21,254 nucleotides of DNA from CAZTPH01 sp031552655. GTDB lineage: Bacteria; Pseudomonadota; Gammaproteobacteria; UBA9339. The position numbers were made by a program, and so were the translations under genes. The number at the start of each line of letters is the position of its first letter. Position 1 is the first letter of the stretch. This document shows positions 1 through 7,493 of the stretch, in pieces. The DNA lies in assembly GCA_031552655.1 (NCBI GenBank), contig JAVBML010000055.1, positions 1-21,254 of the forward strand, given 5' to 3'. The notes beneath the pieces are model-generated. The model was not told the DNA's origin and made no database searches. It worked only from the letters and a program-made list of their open reading frames with translations.

Positions 1-32
1 ACCTGTTTAGTGGTTATTGTTTTACCGGGCAT
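1..32 (-). CDS. Putative transposase start (IstA-like), partial at window edge
   Basis: Minus-strand frame starting ATG at 32 and open to the window edge; its first ten residues read MPGKTITTKQ. GGAG at 44-47 lies 11 bases upstream of the ATG and could serve as ribosome binding site. The basic, Thr/Lys-rich start resembles the N-terminus of one branch of IS21 IstA proteins, as I remember them, but ten residues are too few for a firm call. The position, about 110 bases inside a TGT-type element end, is right for istA. Confidence 0.33.
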   Translation of the reverse strand, partial: MPGKTITTKQ

Positions 33-92
33 CTTCTTATATCTCCAAAAAACAAAAATATAAGAATACCTGGCTTCTTAATAACCCACTAA
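7..92 (-). other. Large imperfect hairpin in the IS leader, spanning the transposase start
   Basis: Two nested complementary pairs are seen. TTCTTATAT at 34-42 pairs perfectly with ATATAAGAA at 58-66. TTAGTGGTTATT at 7-18 pairs with AATAACCCACTAA at 80-92, with one bulge. In the minus-strand transcript the GGAG motif would sit at the foot of the loop and the start codon inside the stem. Such a fold could limit transposase translation; that role is inference. Confidence 0.45.
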
Positions 93-160
93 CCGGCAAA
101 GATGCTTGGCGTCTACCGGCAACCTCGATTGTCGCCTAACAAATCATTTTTTCCTTAGCA

Positions 161-721
161 TCAGGTCGTTGTAAAATAGGCTTGGCTGTGGGCACAGGCA
201 GGACATATCTGGGGAGCATCGGTACCTTCATGTCTATAGCCACAGTTTAAACACTGCCAGGATACCGGTTTTTCCCTTTTGAACATTTCATTGCTTGCTA
301 AACGTTCAGCAAAAAGTCGGTATTGTTCTTCGTGGTGCCGTTCCGCCAGGGAAATATCTTCGAATAATTTAGCGATGATCTCAAAACCCTCCTGGCGAGC
401 AATAACAGCAAAGGTAGGATAGAGACTTGAATGCTCCTCATTTTCTCCAGCTACGGCTGCCCATAAATTTTCCAGGGTAGTGCCAATTTTTCCAGCGGGA
501 AAACTTGCCTGAATTTCTAAATTTCCTCCCTCTAAAAAACTAAAGAATCGCTTGGCATGCTCCCTCTCCTGGTTTGCTATTTTTTCAAAGAGTTCAGCTA
601 TTGCAACGAATCCTTCCTTCCGAGCCTGAGCTGCGTAATAACTATAGCGATTGCGTGCCTGGGATTCTCCGGCAAAGGATTTCAATAAATTTTGCTCCGT
701 TTTGCTATTTTTAATCGACAT
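161..721 (-). CDS. rbr: Rubrerythrin (NADH-peroxidase type)
   Basis: A 186-residue protein of normal rubrerythrin length. The N-terminal ferritin-like domain (about residues 5-140) carries the diiron ligands expected for the family: E19, E52 with H55, E93 and E96, E127 with H130. The C-terminal rubredoxin-like domain has two CxxC knuckles, C157/C160 and C173/C176. In the family the protein reduces hydrogen peroxide to water in the cytosol with electrons passed from NAD(P)H through a reductase or rubredoxin. The start ATG at 721 has a strong GGAGGAAA ribosome binding site. It lies 38 bases behind hda with no clear promoter between them, so it may be the last gene of a DUF2066-hda-rbr transcript. 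An insertion sequence ends 19 bases beyond its stop. Rubrerythrin is typical of anaerobes and fits the nearby oxygen-sensitive hydrogenase. Confidence 0.96.
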   Translation of the reverse strand: MSIKNSKTEQNLLKSFAGESQARNRYSYYAAQARKEGFVAIAELFEKIANQEREHAKRFFSFLEGGNLEIQASFPAGKIGTTLENLWAAVAGENEEHSSLYPTFAVIARQEGFEIIAKLFEDISLAERHHEEQYRLFAERLASNEMFKREKPVSWQCLNCGYRHEGTDAPQICPACAHSQAYFTTT

Positions 722-759
722 AATAATTTTCCTCCAAGTTTTTAAATTAGTTAACTAGA

Positions 760-1482
760 CTACCCTAAATTTTCTTTGGATAAAACCTCCCTAGTAAAGG
801 GAATGGTAAGACGTTTCTGTGCCACCAAAGAGGCTCTATCCAACCTATCTAGCATTGCAAATAGAGATCTAACATCCCTATCATATCTATTTATTATAAA
901 CTTTGCCACCGCATCATCTAACTCAATGCCCCTTATTTTTGCTCGCAATTTTAGAGCTGCTGCTTTATCTTCATCGCACAGTTGCTGTAACCTAAGCACT
1001 AATCCCCCACCCATTCTAGATTTTAAATCCAGAAGCTGTAAGGGTAGTAACTGGGGAGTACACTTAGCTGTAATAACTAGCTTCCTATTGGAGACCATGA
1101 GCTGATTAAAACAATGAAATAATGTTTCTTCCCATATGCCATCGCCACAAATTAATTCCACATCATCAATGCAAATAAGGTCGTAGTTACTGCTACCCTG
1201 AAGAATGGCTGGGCTAAATTCCTTCCGATCTTCCAAAGATAAGTAAAGTACCGTGGCACCAATATTAATAAAACTTTGGCCCAGGGCATAGAGAAGATGG
1301 CTCTTACCAACCGCAGTCCCGCCATATAAATATATAAAATTAAAGCCACGTTCCCCAGCTAACGTTTGCAAAACTTGCAAGGAATAACCATTAGCTCCGG
1401 TAACATAATTATCGAATGTAGCATAGTCCCTAATTAATAGATTCAAGGTCAGCTGTGTAAAATTACTACCCACCGGGCACAA
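760..1482 (-). CDS. hda: Hda, DnaA-related regulator of replication initiation
   Basis: A 240-residue AAA+ protein related to DnaA domain III but lacking the DNA-binding domain, which is the Hda pattern. Residues 10-15 (QLTLNL) match the beta-clamp-binding hexapeptide near the N-terminus of Hda. Walker A is GGTAVGKSH at 54-62 and Walker B LICIDD at 102-107; a sensor I-like ITAKCTP follows near 136. In Escherichia coli Hda bound to the clamp stimulates ATP hydrolysis by DnaA and so prevents re-initiation. The frame begins at a TTG at 1482, with a GTG at 1473 as alternative; either overlaps the end of the DUF2066 gene, so translation is probably coupled. The DUF2066-hda pair is a gammaproteobacterial arrangement. 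Identity is secure, the exact start is not. Confidence 0.9.
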   Translation of the reverse strand: MCPVGSNFTQLTLNLLIRDYATFDNYVTGANGYSLQVLQTLAGERGFNFIYLYGGTAVGKSHLLYALGQSFINIGATVLYLSLEDRKEFSPAILQGSSNYDLICIDDVELICGDGIWEETLFHCFNQLMVSNRKLVITAKCTPQLLPLQLLDLKSRMGGGLVLRLQQLCDEDKAAALKLRAKIRGIELDDAVAKFIINRYDRDVRSLFAMLDRLDRASLVAQKRLTIPFTREVLSKENLG

Positions 1483-2617
1483 CCCATCTATAATTTAAGT
1501 CAATTCCCGGCGGCAATTCATCGCCATTGGGATTAGGAATAAGCTTACTCTGCCCCGCCAAAATATTACTAAATACCTTAATGCCTCCGCTAACATTCAC
1601 AGCCAAATCTACGTTAGAAGCATTAATATTAATTAACTCAACCTGGGTAACGTTGCGGCTAATACTTTTTAAATATCCCATTAGTTGATTTTGTTGACCA
1701 TAGTCGGTTACGCCAGACACTCTTAGAACTAACCTACTATTCTCCCCGGCAACGTAGGTTAGAACATTGGTTGCTTTCTCTGCTAAGATAGCTAGAGCTT
1801 TACTAACTAAAGTTTTTTCATCCACAGCCTCGAGGTTAAAATCCTCCACCCTATTTTCCCGTAACAGCAACCACCTACCACTCAAATTGCCATTAAAAAT
1901 AGATTTTCTAATGCAACCAACAGCAATTAAAGTAGGTTCGTAGCGCAGGGATAATTGCCGAATTTTATGCAAATCAAATTTACAAACATCCCGGGAGCAA
2001 ATGGAATTTAGCTCCTGGACATCCATCAGCGGCAATAGCACGGGCAAGGCGTACTCCTGGGATTTATGTGTCACATAGTGCACCAGAGGATCATTGTCTC
2101 CCCCCAAAACTTTCCCCGGCTGTGTATCTCTGGCTAACCACAGTAGAGTAAGAGGTTTATTGCTAACCCATAGGGAATCCGATGTACTCTGCAGTAACTT
2201 AGCAATGGCTGTTTCTTCAAACTTAATCCTTAAAAAAATACTCCGCACTCCCGAAACATTAATGTTATTTTTCACAGTGTAGCTAAACTGCTTAACATAA
2301 ATATCTGGTTTAGCTAAGGCCTCCCTAATTGTAGGATTTTCCATAATATGGGCTAGGTGGCTATGCCTAATGAAAATAGCCCGAAGTCCCCGAGTAAACC
2401 CAATCTTTCTCTCACTCTCTCCATAGTCACCCGCGGGCAACTCGACTAAATATTTTTCCTCCCTAACCGGAAAGGTCACGGTGATGTGAGTTGGCGCCTC
2501 CTTTACATCATTGCCCACACTTTGATTAGCAAATAGGAAACCATTTCCTCCCGGAGAAGCCATAAATAAAATAGCTGAAATTAGCAATATTATATTGATT
2601 ATATTAATTTTTTTCAT
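1466..2617 (-). CDS. DUF2066 domain exported protein
   Basis: A 383-residue protein with a hydrophobic export signal over residues 1-30 (two lysines followed by an Ile/Leu-rich core). The rest resembles the DUF2066 family: an N-terminal block with GFTRGLRAIF, a central part with IAVGCIRKS and GRWLLLRENR, and a C-terminal block around VTQVELININ. Members are periplasmic or envelope proteins of unknown function, usually encoded directly before hda in gammaproteobacteria, as here (17-base overlap). A promoter is proposed at 2652-2680. The ATG at 2617 is preceded by AAGGG rather close by, with GAGGAAAG further upstream. No enzymatic motif is visible. The family call rests on context plus the general sequence pattern. 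Confidence 0.72.
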   Translation of the reverse strand: MKKINIINIILLISAILFMASPGGNGFLFANQSVGNDVKEAPTHITVTFPVREEKYLVELPAGDYGESERKIGFTRGLRAIFIRHSHLAHIMENPTIREALAKPDIYVKQFSYTVKNNINVSGVRSIFLRIKFEETAIAKLLQSTSDSLWVSNKPLTLLWLARDTQPGKVLGGDNDPLVHYVTHKSQEYALPVLLPLMDVQELNSICSRDVCKFDLHKIRQLSLRYEPTLIAVGCIRKSIFNGNLSGRWLLLRENRVEDFNLEAVDEKTLVSKALAILAEKATNVLTYVAGENSRLVLRVSGVTDYGQQNQLMGYLKSISRNVTQVELININASNVDLAVNVSGGIKVFSNILAGQSKLIPNPNGDELPPGIDLNYRWVVPGG

Positions 2618-2651
2618 AAACCCTTAGAATTAACTTTCCTCACCAATAACT

Positions 2652-2680
2652 AATCTAGCTATCTAAAAATAGCTGAACAA
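2652..2680 (-). promoter_or_regulatory. Putative sigma70 promoter for DUF2066-hda-rbr
   Basis: On the minus strand TTGTTC (2675-2680), a 17-base spacer and TAGATT (2652-2657). The spacer largely consists of the dyad AGCTAT...ATAGCT (2657-2674), which could be an operator or only a weak hairpin. It lies about 35 bases upstream of the DUF2066 start. Confidence 0.4.
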
Positions 2681-2728
2681 CTTTTTAAATCAACTAGTGA
2701 CTAGGGATCAAAATTATGTATAATTAAA

Positions 2729-2755
2729 TTGACCATAGTAACTATGGTATATAAT
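2729..2755 (+). promoter_or_regulatory. Putative ihfB promoter with an internal operator-like palindrome
   Basis: TTGACC (2729-2734) and a consensus TATAAT (2750-2755) are separated by only 15 bases. A perfect 17-base dyad, ACCATAGT-A-ACTATGGT (2732-2748), fills the spacer and overlaps the -35 box, where a repressor or a MerR-type activator could act. It lies about 115 bases upstream of ihfB. The boxes and the dyad are seen directly; their function is inferred. Confidence 0.45.
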
Positions 2756-2868
2756 GATTATATAATATCGATTTAGGAACTCTACTATTTTTAAATAAAT
2801 AGCTGTAAATAATCTTAAAAATATTTTACATAGTTTAGCGGATAAAGAGCAAAATACACGGTGATTCC

Positions 2869-3183
2869 ATGATTAAATCAAAGTTAGTTACCCTAGTAAC
2901 CAATAAATTCAAACAACTATCCGAAAAAGACATTGAGACATGTGTCAACCACGTACTTGAACTTATGTGTGAAAGTTTAGAGAAAAATAGACGCATAGAA
3001 ATTCGTGGCTTCGGCAGCTTTTCCCTGCACAATCGTCCAGCGCGCAATGCCCATAATCCAAGGACCGGTGAAAGGGTAGTAACGATGCAAAAATACGCCC
3101 CCCATTTTAAACCGGGAAAGGAACTGAGGGAACGTATAAATCTGGCACTAGCAAATAACATCAAAATAGCTAGAGTAAAATAA
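2869..3183 (+). CDS. ihfB: Integration host factor beta subunit
   Basis: A 104-residue HU/IHF-family DNA-bending protein. The stretches RIEIRGFGSFSLH (residues 43-55) and PHFKPGKELRER (near 81-92) are characteristic of IhfB rather than HU, and NPRTGE in the DNA-binding arm contains the proline that intercalates into DNA. IHF is an alpha-beta heterodimer that bends specific sites and supports replication, recombination and transcription. The ATG at 2869 has GGTGA five bases upstream. The protein is slightly longer than Escherichia coli IhfB because of a basic tail. It is expressed away from the DUF2066 operon and converges on the hydrogenase operon, whose last gene ends 18 bases downstream with no recognisable terminator between them. 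Confidence 0.94.
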   Translation: MIKSKLVTLVTNKFKQLSEKDIETCVNHVLELMCESLEKNRRIEIRGFGSFSLHNRPARNAHNPRTGERVVTMQKYAPHFKPGKELRERINLALANNIKIARVK

Positions 3184-3201
3184 AAAGGCTTTTCCCGCTA
3201 T

Positions 3202-3756
3202 CTAAGCACCCTTACCAAGGTCTAAATAGTGCTTAATTACTCCCGGTACTTGGTCCTGGGTCATTTGGGAATATATGTCATCACCTACTTTTACAACGGG
3301 AGCTAAGGCACAAGCTCCGAGACAACGGGATATCTCCAAAGTAAATAGTCCATCCTTAGTTGTTTCACCATCTCCAATACCCAATTCTTCACTAAACTTA
3401 TTAAAGACCGTTTCCGCCCCTTTAACATAGCAGGCTGTACCAAGGCAAATGCTTATCACAAATTTGCCACAGGGTTTGAGACGAAAATAATGATAAAATG
3501 AAGCCACACCGGAAACCTTAGCCATGGGAATCTGCATTAAATATGCAACCGCATTCATGGTTTCCTCGGATAGATAACCATAATGTTCCTGAACTTTGTG
3601 CAGCACCGCAATGAGTTGACTACTGGAATTTTCTTCCGCTAAACATTTATCGATAAATGTTAATATCGCTTCGGGAAGAACTCTTCGATAAGTTTCAAAA
3701 AAATTATCTTGCTTTGCACAGTCATTGCAACAAACATGGTCTAAATTTTTACTCAT
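3202..3756 (-). CDS. hndA: NAD-linked [FeFe] hydrogenase, NuoE/HndA-like [2Fe-2S] subunit
   Basis: A 184-residue thioredoxin-like ferredoxin of the NuoE/HndA family. Cluster ligands are C104 and C109 (CLGTAC) and C145 and C149 (CLGAC), in family spacing. The helical N-terminal half contains the conserved VLHKVQEHYGYLSEE and VASFYHYF segments. In trimeric hydrogenases this subunit shuttles electrons beside the flavin subunit. Its ATG shares four bases with the hydrogenase stop (ATGA overlap), implying translational coupling and roughly equal synthesis. Being last in the operon is unusual, since the NuoE-like gene normally comes first. The N-terminus has an extra cysteine group (C9, C10, C13) before the usual start of the family, of unknown meaning. 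A NuoE role in complex I is less likely because no other nuo genes flank it. Confidence 0.9.
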   Translation of the reverse strand: MSKNLDHVCCNDCAKQDNFFETYRRVLPEAILTFIDKCLAEENSSSQLIAVLHKVQEHYGYLSEETMNAVAYLMQIPMAKVSGVASFYHYFRLKPCGKFVISICLGTACYVKGAETVFNKFSEELGIGDGETTKDGLFTLEISRCLGACALAPVVKVGDDIYSQMTQDQVPGVIKHYLDLGKGA

Positions 3757-5510
3757 TTTATACCTCTTTTCGCTCTAGGATGATAACTAGTGTGTAATAA
3801 TCTATGAGCTATCTCACTACCGGGATGATTACCTAAAAACTCTTTATACAATTGCAATACACTCTGATTTTCATGGGAACGACGTACCTTTTTTTCCCTA
3901 TCTATGGAGTATAAAGCATTGGCTCGCTTGGCCACCAAGCTGGCATCCAAAATATTGTAACCCCTCGGAGGATAGGGTTGCCCTCCTCCCCCAATGCAAC
4001 CACCGGGGCAAGCCATGACCTCTATAACATGATATTGTTTTTCCCCTGATTTTACAGCATCCAATAGGCGCTTGGCAGGTACTAACCCATTGGCAATAGC
4101 TAAATTTAATGTTAAATCACCAATTTTTAATGTCTCTTCGCGTAAACCAGCAACGGGAGCTCTAACCTGTTCAAATTCAACGCGCTCCAATGGTTTACCC
4201 AAAATAGTCTCGGCAACGGTACGTAGTGCTGCTTCGAGAACGCCACCGGTTGTACCAAATATAACTCCAGCCCCCGTTGATTCTCCCAGAGGATGATCAA
4301 AGTCGCCATCACTCAATTGTGTAAAATCAATGCCATAGGATTTAATCATCCAATTGAGTTCCCTGGTTGTCAAAACAGCATCGGTAACTTTTAAACCATC
4401 AACCATCAGTTCACTACGATCCATTTCAAATTTTTTGGCAACGCAGGGCATAATAGCAACCACAAAAATATCCCGTGGATCGCGGTTTATTTTTTTAGCA
4501 TAGTAAGTCTTTAGCAGAGTAGATATCATGGTCATGGGAGATTTACACGTGGACACATTTGCCATGAGTTCCGGATAAAAACTCTCCATGAAATTAATCC
4601 AACCCGAAGAGCATGATGTAATATGAGGAAGGGGACCATTATTCTTGATGCGTTCAATCAATTCATGGGCTTCCTCCATGATGGTCAAATCAGCGGCAAA
4701 ATCCGTATCATAGATGGCATCAAATCCTAAACGCCGCAGAGCAGTTACCATCTTGCCGGTGCAGGGAGTACCCGGTGTAAGTCCAAACCCTTCGCCAATA
4801 GCTGCTCGGATGGCTGGAGCAGTGTGCACCACAACAACTTTTTGAGGATCATTAATTGCCTGCCATACCCTATCCGTATGGTGTTTTTCCTGGAACGCCG
4901 CCGTGGGACACACATTAATACACTGTCCACACTGAACACACAGGGAATCATCCATGTTAGCACCATGGGCAGGAGTAACAATGGTGGAAAATCCCCTTCC
5001 CTGCTGTCCAAGATTTGAAATTCCCTGTATTTCACTGCAAACCCTAAAGCATCTTCCACAGAGAATACATTTTTCAGCATCTCGCACCACGGACACACTG
5101 GAATCTTCCAGTGGATAACGCTTACGTTTACCTTCAAACAGACGTTCCCTAACACCCATCGTATAGGCAAGATTTTGCAATTCGCAATTTCCATCTCTTT
5201 CGCAAATCTGACATTCCCGGGGATGGTTATCTATTAACAATTCGACAATGTCACGGCGAGCTTGCCTAATTTCAGGGGAATTGGTTTGAATTACCATCCC
5301 ATCCTGCACCTCGGTACAGCAGGAGGTCACAAATGAATTTATTCCCTCTATTTTAACAATGCAGACACGGCAAGACCCTTCCACACTCAAGTGGGGATGA
5401 TAGCATAGCCGAGGGATATGAATTCCAATTTTCTCCGCCGCTTGCATAACCGTAGTTCCCCGGGGAACTACTATTTTTTGTCCATCTATGATTATATTTA
5501 CGTCTGACAT
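3753..5510 (-). CDS. hndD: [FeFe] hydrogenase catalytic subunit, HndD/HydA type
   Basis: A 585-residue modular hydrogenase. Modules in order: plant-type [2Fe-2S] domain (C36, C47, C50, C64); His-Cys3 [4Fe-4S] motif (H96, C100, C103, C109); two [4Fe-4S] ferredoxin motifs (C148/151/154/158 and C191/194/197/201); H-cluster domain from about 225; small-subunit-like C-terminal region (about 530-580). H-cluster motifs are L1 TSCSSGW (298-304), L2 MPCVAKKFE (354-362) and L3 EVMACPGGCIGGGGQP (497-512). The enzyme reduces protons to H2 in the cytosol, here with electrons from the NADH-oxidising subunit. L1 departs from the textbook TSCCPGW, with Ser at both variable positions. GAGGGTGGG precedes the ATG. 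Maturation by HydE, HydF and HydG would be needed and these genes are not in the window. Such enzymes are uncommon in gammaproteobacteria, so acquisition by transfer is likely. Confidence 0.95.
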   Translation of the reverse strand: MSDVNIIIDGQKIVVPRGTTVMQAAEKIGIHIPRLCYHPHLSVEGSCRVCIVKIEGINSFVTSCCTEVQDGMVIQTNSPEIRQARRDIVELLIDNHPRECQICERDGNCELQNLAYTMGVRERLFEGKRKRYPLEDSSVSVVRDAEKCILCGRCFRVCSEIQGISNLGQQGRGFSTIVTPAHGANMDDSLCVQCGQCINVCPTAAFQEKHHTDRVWQAINDPQKVVVVHTAPAIRAAIGEGFGLTPGTPCTGKMVTALRRLGFDAIYDTDFAADLTIMEEAHELIERIKNNGPLPHITSCSSGWINFMESFYPELMANVSTCKSPMTMISTLLKTYYAKKINRDPRDIFVVAIMPCVAKKFEMDRSELMVDGLKVTDAVLTTRELNWMIKSYGIDFTQLSDGDFDHPLGESTGAGVIFGTTGGVLEAALRTVAETILGKPLERVEFEQVRAPVAGLREETLKIGDLTLNLAIANGLVPAKRLLDAVKSGEKQYHVIEVMACPGGCIGGGGQPYPPRGYNILDASLVAKRANALYSIDREKKVRRSHENQSVLQLYKEFLGNHPGSEIAHRLLHTSYHPRAKRGIK

Positions 5511-5521
5511 TACCCACCCTC

Positions 5522-7447
5522 TTAGTTTTTCTTTACGGCATCAAACCGACAAACATTAAAGCACGCACCACATTTAATGCAAAGCTTTTGATCTATGCGA
5601 TGAGCCTGTCTACGTTCTCCAGCAATGCAATTTACAGGGCAATTTCTAGCACAGGCTGTGCAACCTACGCATTTTTCCACATCGATTTCATAGTGTATTA
5701 GGGCCACACATTTTTTCGCTGGACACTTTTTATCAACAACGTGGGCTAGATATTCATCGCGAAAATATCGTAGCGTACTTAAAATTGGATTGGGAGCAGC
5801 TTTTCCTAAACCACATAGAGATGCTCGACCAACTAAATTCGCTAAGCGCTCAAGATTATCCACATCTTCTAGGGTACCATTGCCATTGGTAATTTTTTCT
5901 AAAATTTCCAACATTCTTGTTGTTCCTTCACGGCACGGAGAACATTTACCGCAAGATTCATCTTGGGTAAAGGCAATAAAAAACTTAGCGACATCGACAG
6001 CACAATCATCCTCATCTAGAATTATCATTCCACCACTACCCATAATGGAACCTGCTGCGGCCAAGGTGTCATAATCTATAACAGTATCTATCATCGTAGC
6101 GGGAATTAACCCTCCAGCGGGACCTCCCGTTTGCACTGCTTTTAACTGTTTATTACCAGGAATACCTCCCCCAATCTCATAGACTACTTTTCGCAAAGAT
6201 ATCCCCATGGGTACTTCTACCAATCCGGTATGATTTACCTTCCCTGCCAGGGCAAATACTTTGGTTCCCCCACTAACTGGAGTTCCAATTTTAGCAAAAT
6301 CATCGGCTTGCATGGTAATTATCGTTGGAATATTTACCAGGGTTTCGGCATTATTGATCACCGTAGGTTTACCCCATAATCCCCGAGTGGTAGGATAGGG
6401 AGGACGTGTTCTTGGTTGACCACGTTCCCCTTCAATGGAACGAATTAATGCCGTCTCCTCCCCACAAACAAAGGCTCCGGCACCTAACCTAATTTCTAAA
6501 TCAAAGGTAAAGTCGGAACCGAGAATATTTTTTCCTAGGAGACCTTCCCGGCGACATTGCTCCATGGCATTTTGCACTCGATCCACAGCCAGTGGATACT
6601 CTGCCCTGATATAGAAAAAACCTTTGGTTGCTCCGATGGCATAGCCACCAATCATCATTCCCTCAATGACCCCAAAGGGATCCGATTCTAGGAGACTACG
6701 ATCCATAAATGCTCCGGGATCTCCTTCATCTGCATTGCATATAATATAGCGCTCTTTTTCATCGTTGAGGCGCGCAAATTTCCACTTTGTGCCCGTGGGA
6801 AAACCACCGCCTCCGCGACCTCGGAGATTTGATTTAGCAATTTGTTCCACAACCCACTCAGGATTTCCCCTTTCTAATACCAGGGATAGCCCTAAAAAAC
6901 CCTGGTGAGCGATGTATTCATATAAATTTCTGGGATCAATAATTCCCACATTGCGTAGAGCTATGCGGCTTTGAGCACTATAAAAAGGAACCTTACCGTA
7001 TAAATCAAAAAAACTCCTCGTAGATTCATAGCTCAATAACTGCTTCTGGGAACTAGAATATTCCACTTCACGATCAACATCGGTATGCAGTTCGATTTCT
7101 CCCAGCAAAGCCTCCTCCACAATTTTACCCTCCTTAATGTGAGAGATAAAAATTTTATTAGCTAGCTCCCTCGTAACCTTTTGGTAAACAATGGGCGGTT
7201 GTCCTGGTTTTACCACGGACACTATGGGCTCACAGCTACATCTCCCGGTACATCCCACGGTGTGCAAAATTACATTACTGTTACCATAAACGGCAATGTT
7301 CTTCCTAAATTCCTCGGCCACCTCCTGGGCTCCCGAAGCATTTTCACAGGTAGCTGAACCCACCCTAATCTGAATTTTATCCGGAGCCATTGAAGCACTA
7401 TCTGCTCTTTGCCGTAAATCCTGATAATTATTTTCTATTGTTCCCAT
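5522..7447 (-). CDS. hndC: NAD-linked [FeFe] hydrogenase, NuoF/HndC-like flavin subunit
   Basis: A 641-residue flavoprotein counted from the ATG at 7447. An upstream in-frame TTG (7465) would add six residues, but GGTGGG before the ATG and the promoter position favour 7447. Domains: an N-terminal thioredoxin-like [2Fe-2S] domain equivalent to HndB (C34, C66, C70, C72); the NuoF-like core with the NADH/FMN loop GRGGGGFPTGTKW near 210-222 and CNADEGDPGAF near 237-247; the N3-type [4Fe-4S] site C499, C502, C505 and C545; and a C-terminal two-[4Fe-4S] ferredoxin (C593/596/599/603 and C623/626/629/633). This is the HydB/HndC architecture: it oxidises NADH and passes electrons to the [FeFe] subunit, and in related enzymes takes part in bifurcation with ferredoxin. 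It is first in the operon, with 11 bases between its stop and the next start. Confidence 0.94.
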   Translation of the reverse strand: MGTIENNYQDLRQRADSASMAPDKIQIRVGSATCENASGAQEVAEEFRKNIAVYGNSNVILHTVGCTGRCSCEPIVSVVKPGQPPIVYQKVTRELANKIFISHIKEGKIVEEALLGEIELHTDVDREVEYSSSQKQLLSYESTRSFFDLYGKVPFYSAQSRIALRNVGIIDPRNLYEYIAHQGFLGLSLVLERGNPEWVVEQIAKSNLRGRGGGGFPTGTKWKFARLNDEKERYIICNADEGDPGAFMDRSLLESDPFGVIEGMMIGGYAIGATKGFFYIRAEYPLAVDRVQNAMEQCRREGLLGKNILGSDFTFDLEIRLGAGAFVCGEETALIRSIEGERGQPRTRPPYPTTRGLWGKPTVINNAETLVNIPTIITMQADDFAKIGTPVSGGTKVFALAGKVNHTGLVEVPMGISLRKVVYEIGGGIPGNKQLKAVQTGGPAGGLIPATMIDTVIDYDTLAAAGSIMGSGGMIILDEDDCAVDVAKFFIAFTQDESCGKCSPCREGTTRMLEILEKITNGNGTLEDVDNLERLANLVGRASLCGLGKAAPNPILSTLRYFRDEYLAHVVDKKCPAKKCVALIHYEIDVEKCVGCTACARNCPVNCIAGERRQAHRIDQKLCIKCGACFNVCRFDAVKKN

Positions 7448-7493
7448 ACTATTGGTACCCACCAAAAAATATATAAATTAAAAATTGGGGGTT

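Larger units (their letters stand above)
1..141 (-). mobile_element. End of an IS21-like insertion sequence (partial)
   Basis: Read on the minus strand, an element appears to begin with TGTTAGGCGACAATCG at position 141 and to run leftwards off the window. IS21-family ends start with TGT and carry internal short repeats; here ACCGGCAA occurs at 92-99 and 115-122. A short frame that looks like the start of a transposase begins at 32. The boundary lies only 19 bases beyond the rubrerythrin stop codon, so the element probably landed directly behind that gene. The family is inferred from these ends and from ten codons of protein. The other end is not visible, so target duplication cannot be checked. 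Confidence 0.42.

Noticed and set aside
748..757. TAGTTAACTA palindrome between hda and rbr as an operator
   Set aside because: Ten AT-rich bases with no nearby promoter boxes; similar short palindromes arise by chance in this composition.
776..1105. 109-codon plus-strand frame over hda
   Set aside because: It overlaps the conserved hda gene on the opposite strand and shows no protein-family features.
3180..3200. AAAAGGCTTTT between ihfB and the hydrogenase operon as a terminator
   Set aside because: The arms leave a loop of only one base and there is no G+C-rich stem, so a hairpin cannot form.
4745..5194. 149-codon open frame antisense-strand-parallel inside the hydrogenase gene
   Set aside because: It lies in another frame of the same strand within the intact hndD gene, whose motifs account for the whole region.
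3202..7447. Interpretation as part of respiratory complex I
   Set aside because: The large protein contains the H-cluster motifs L2 and L3 and no NuoG-type continuation; no other nuo genes are adjacent.
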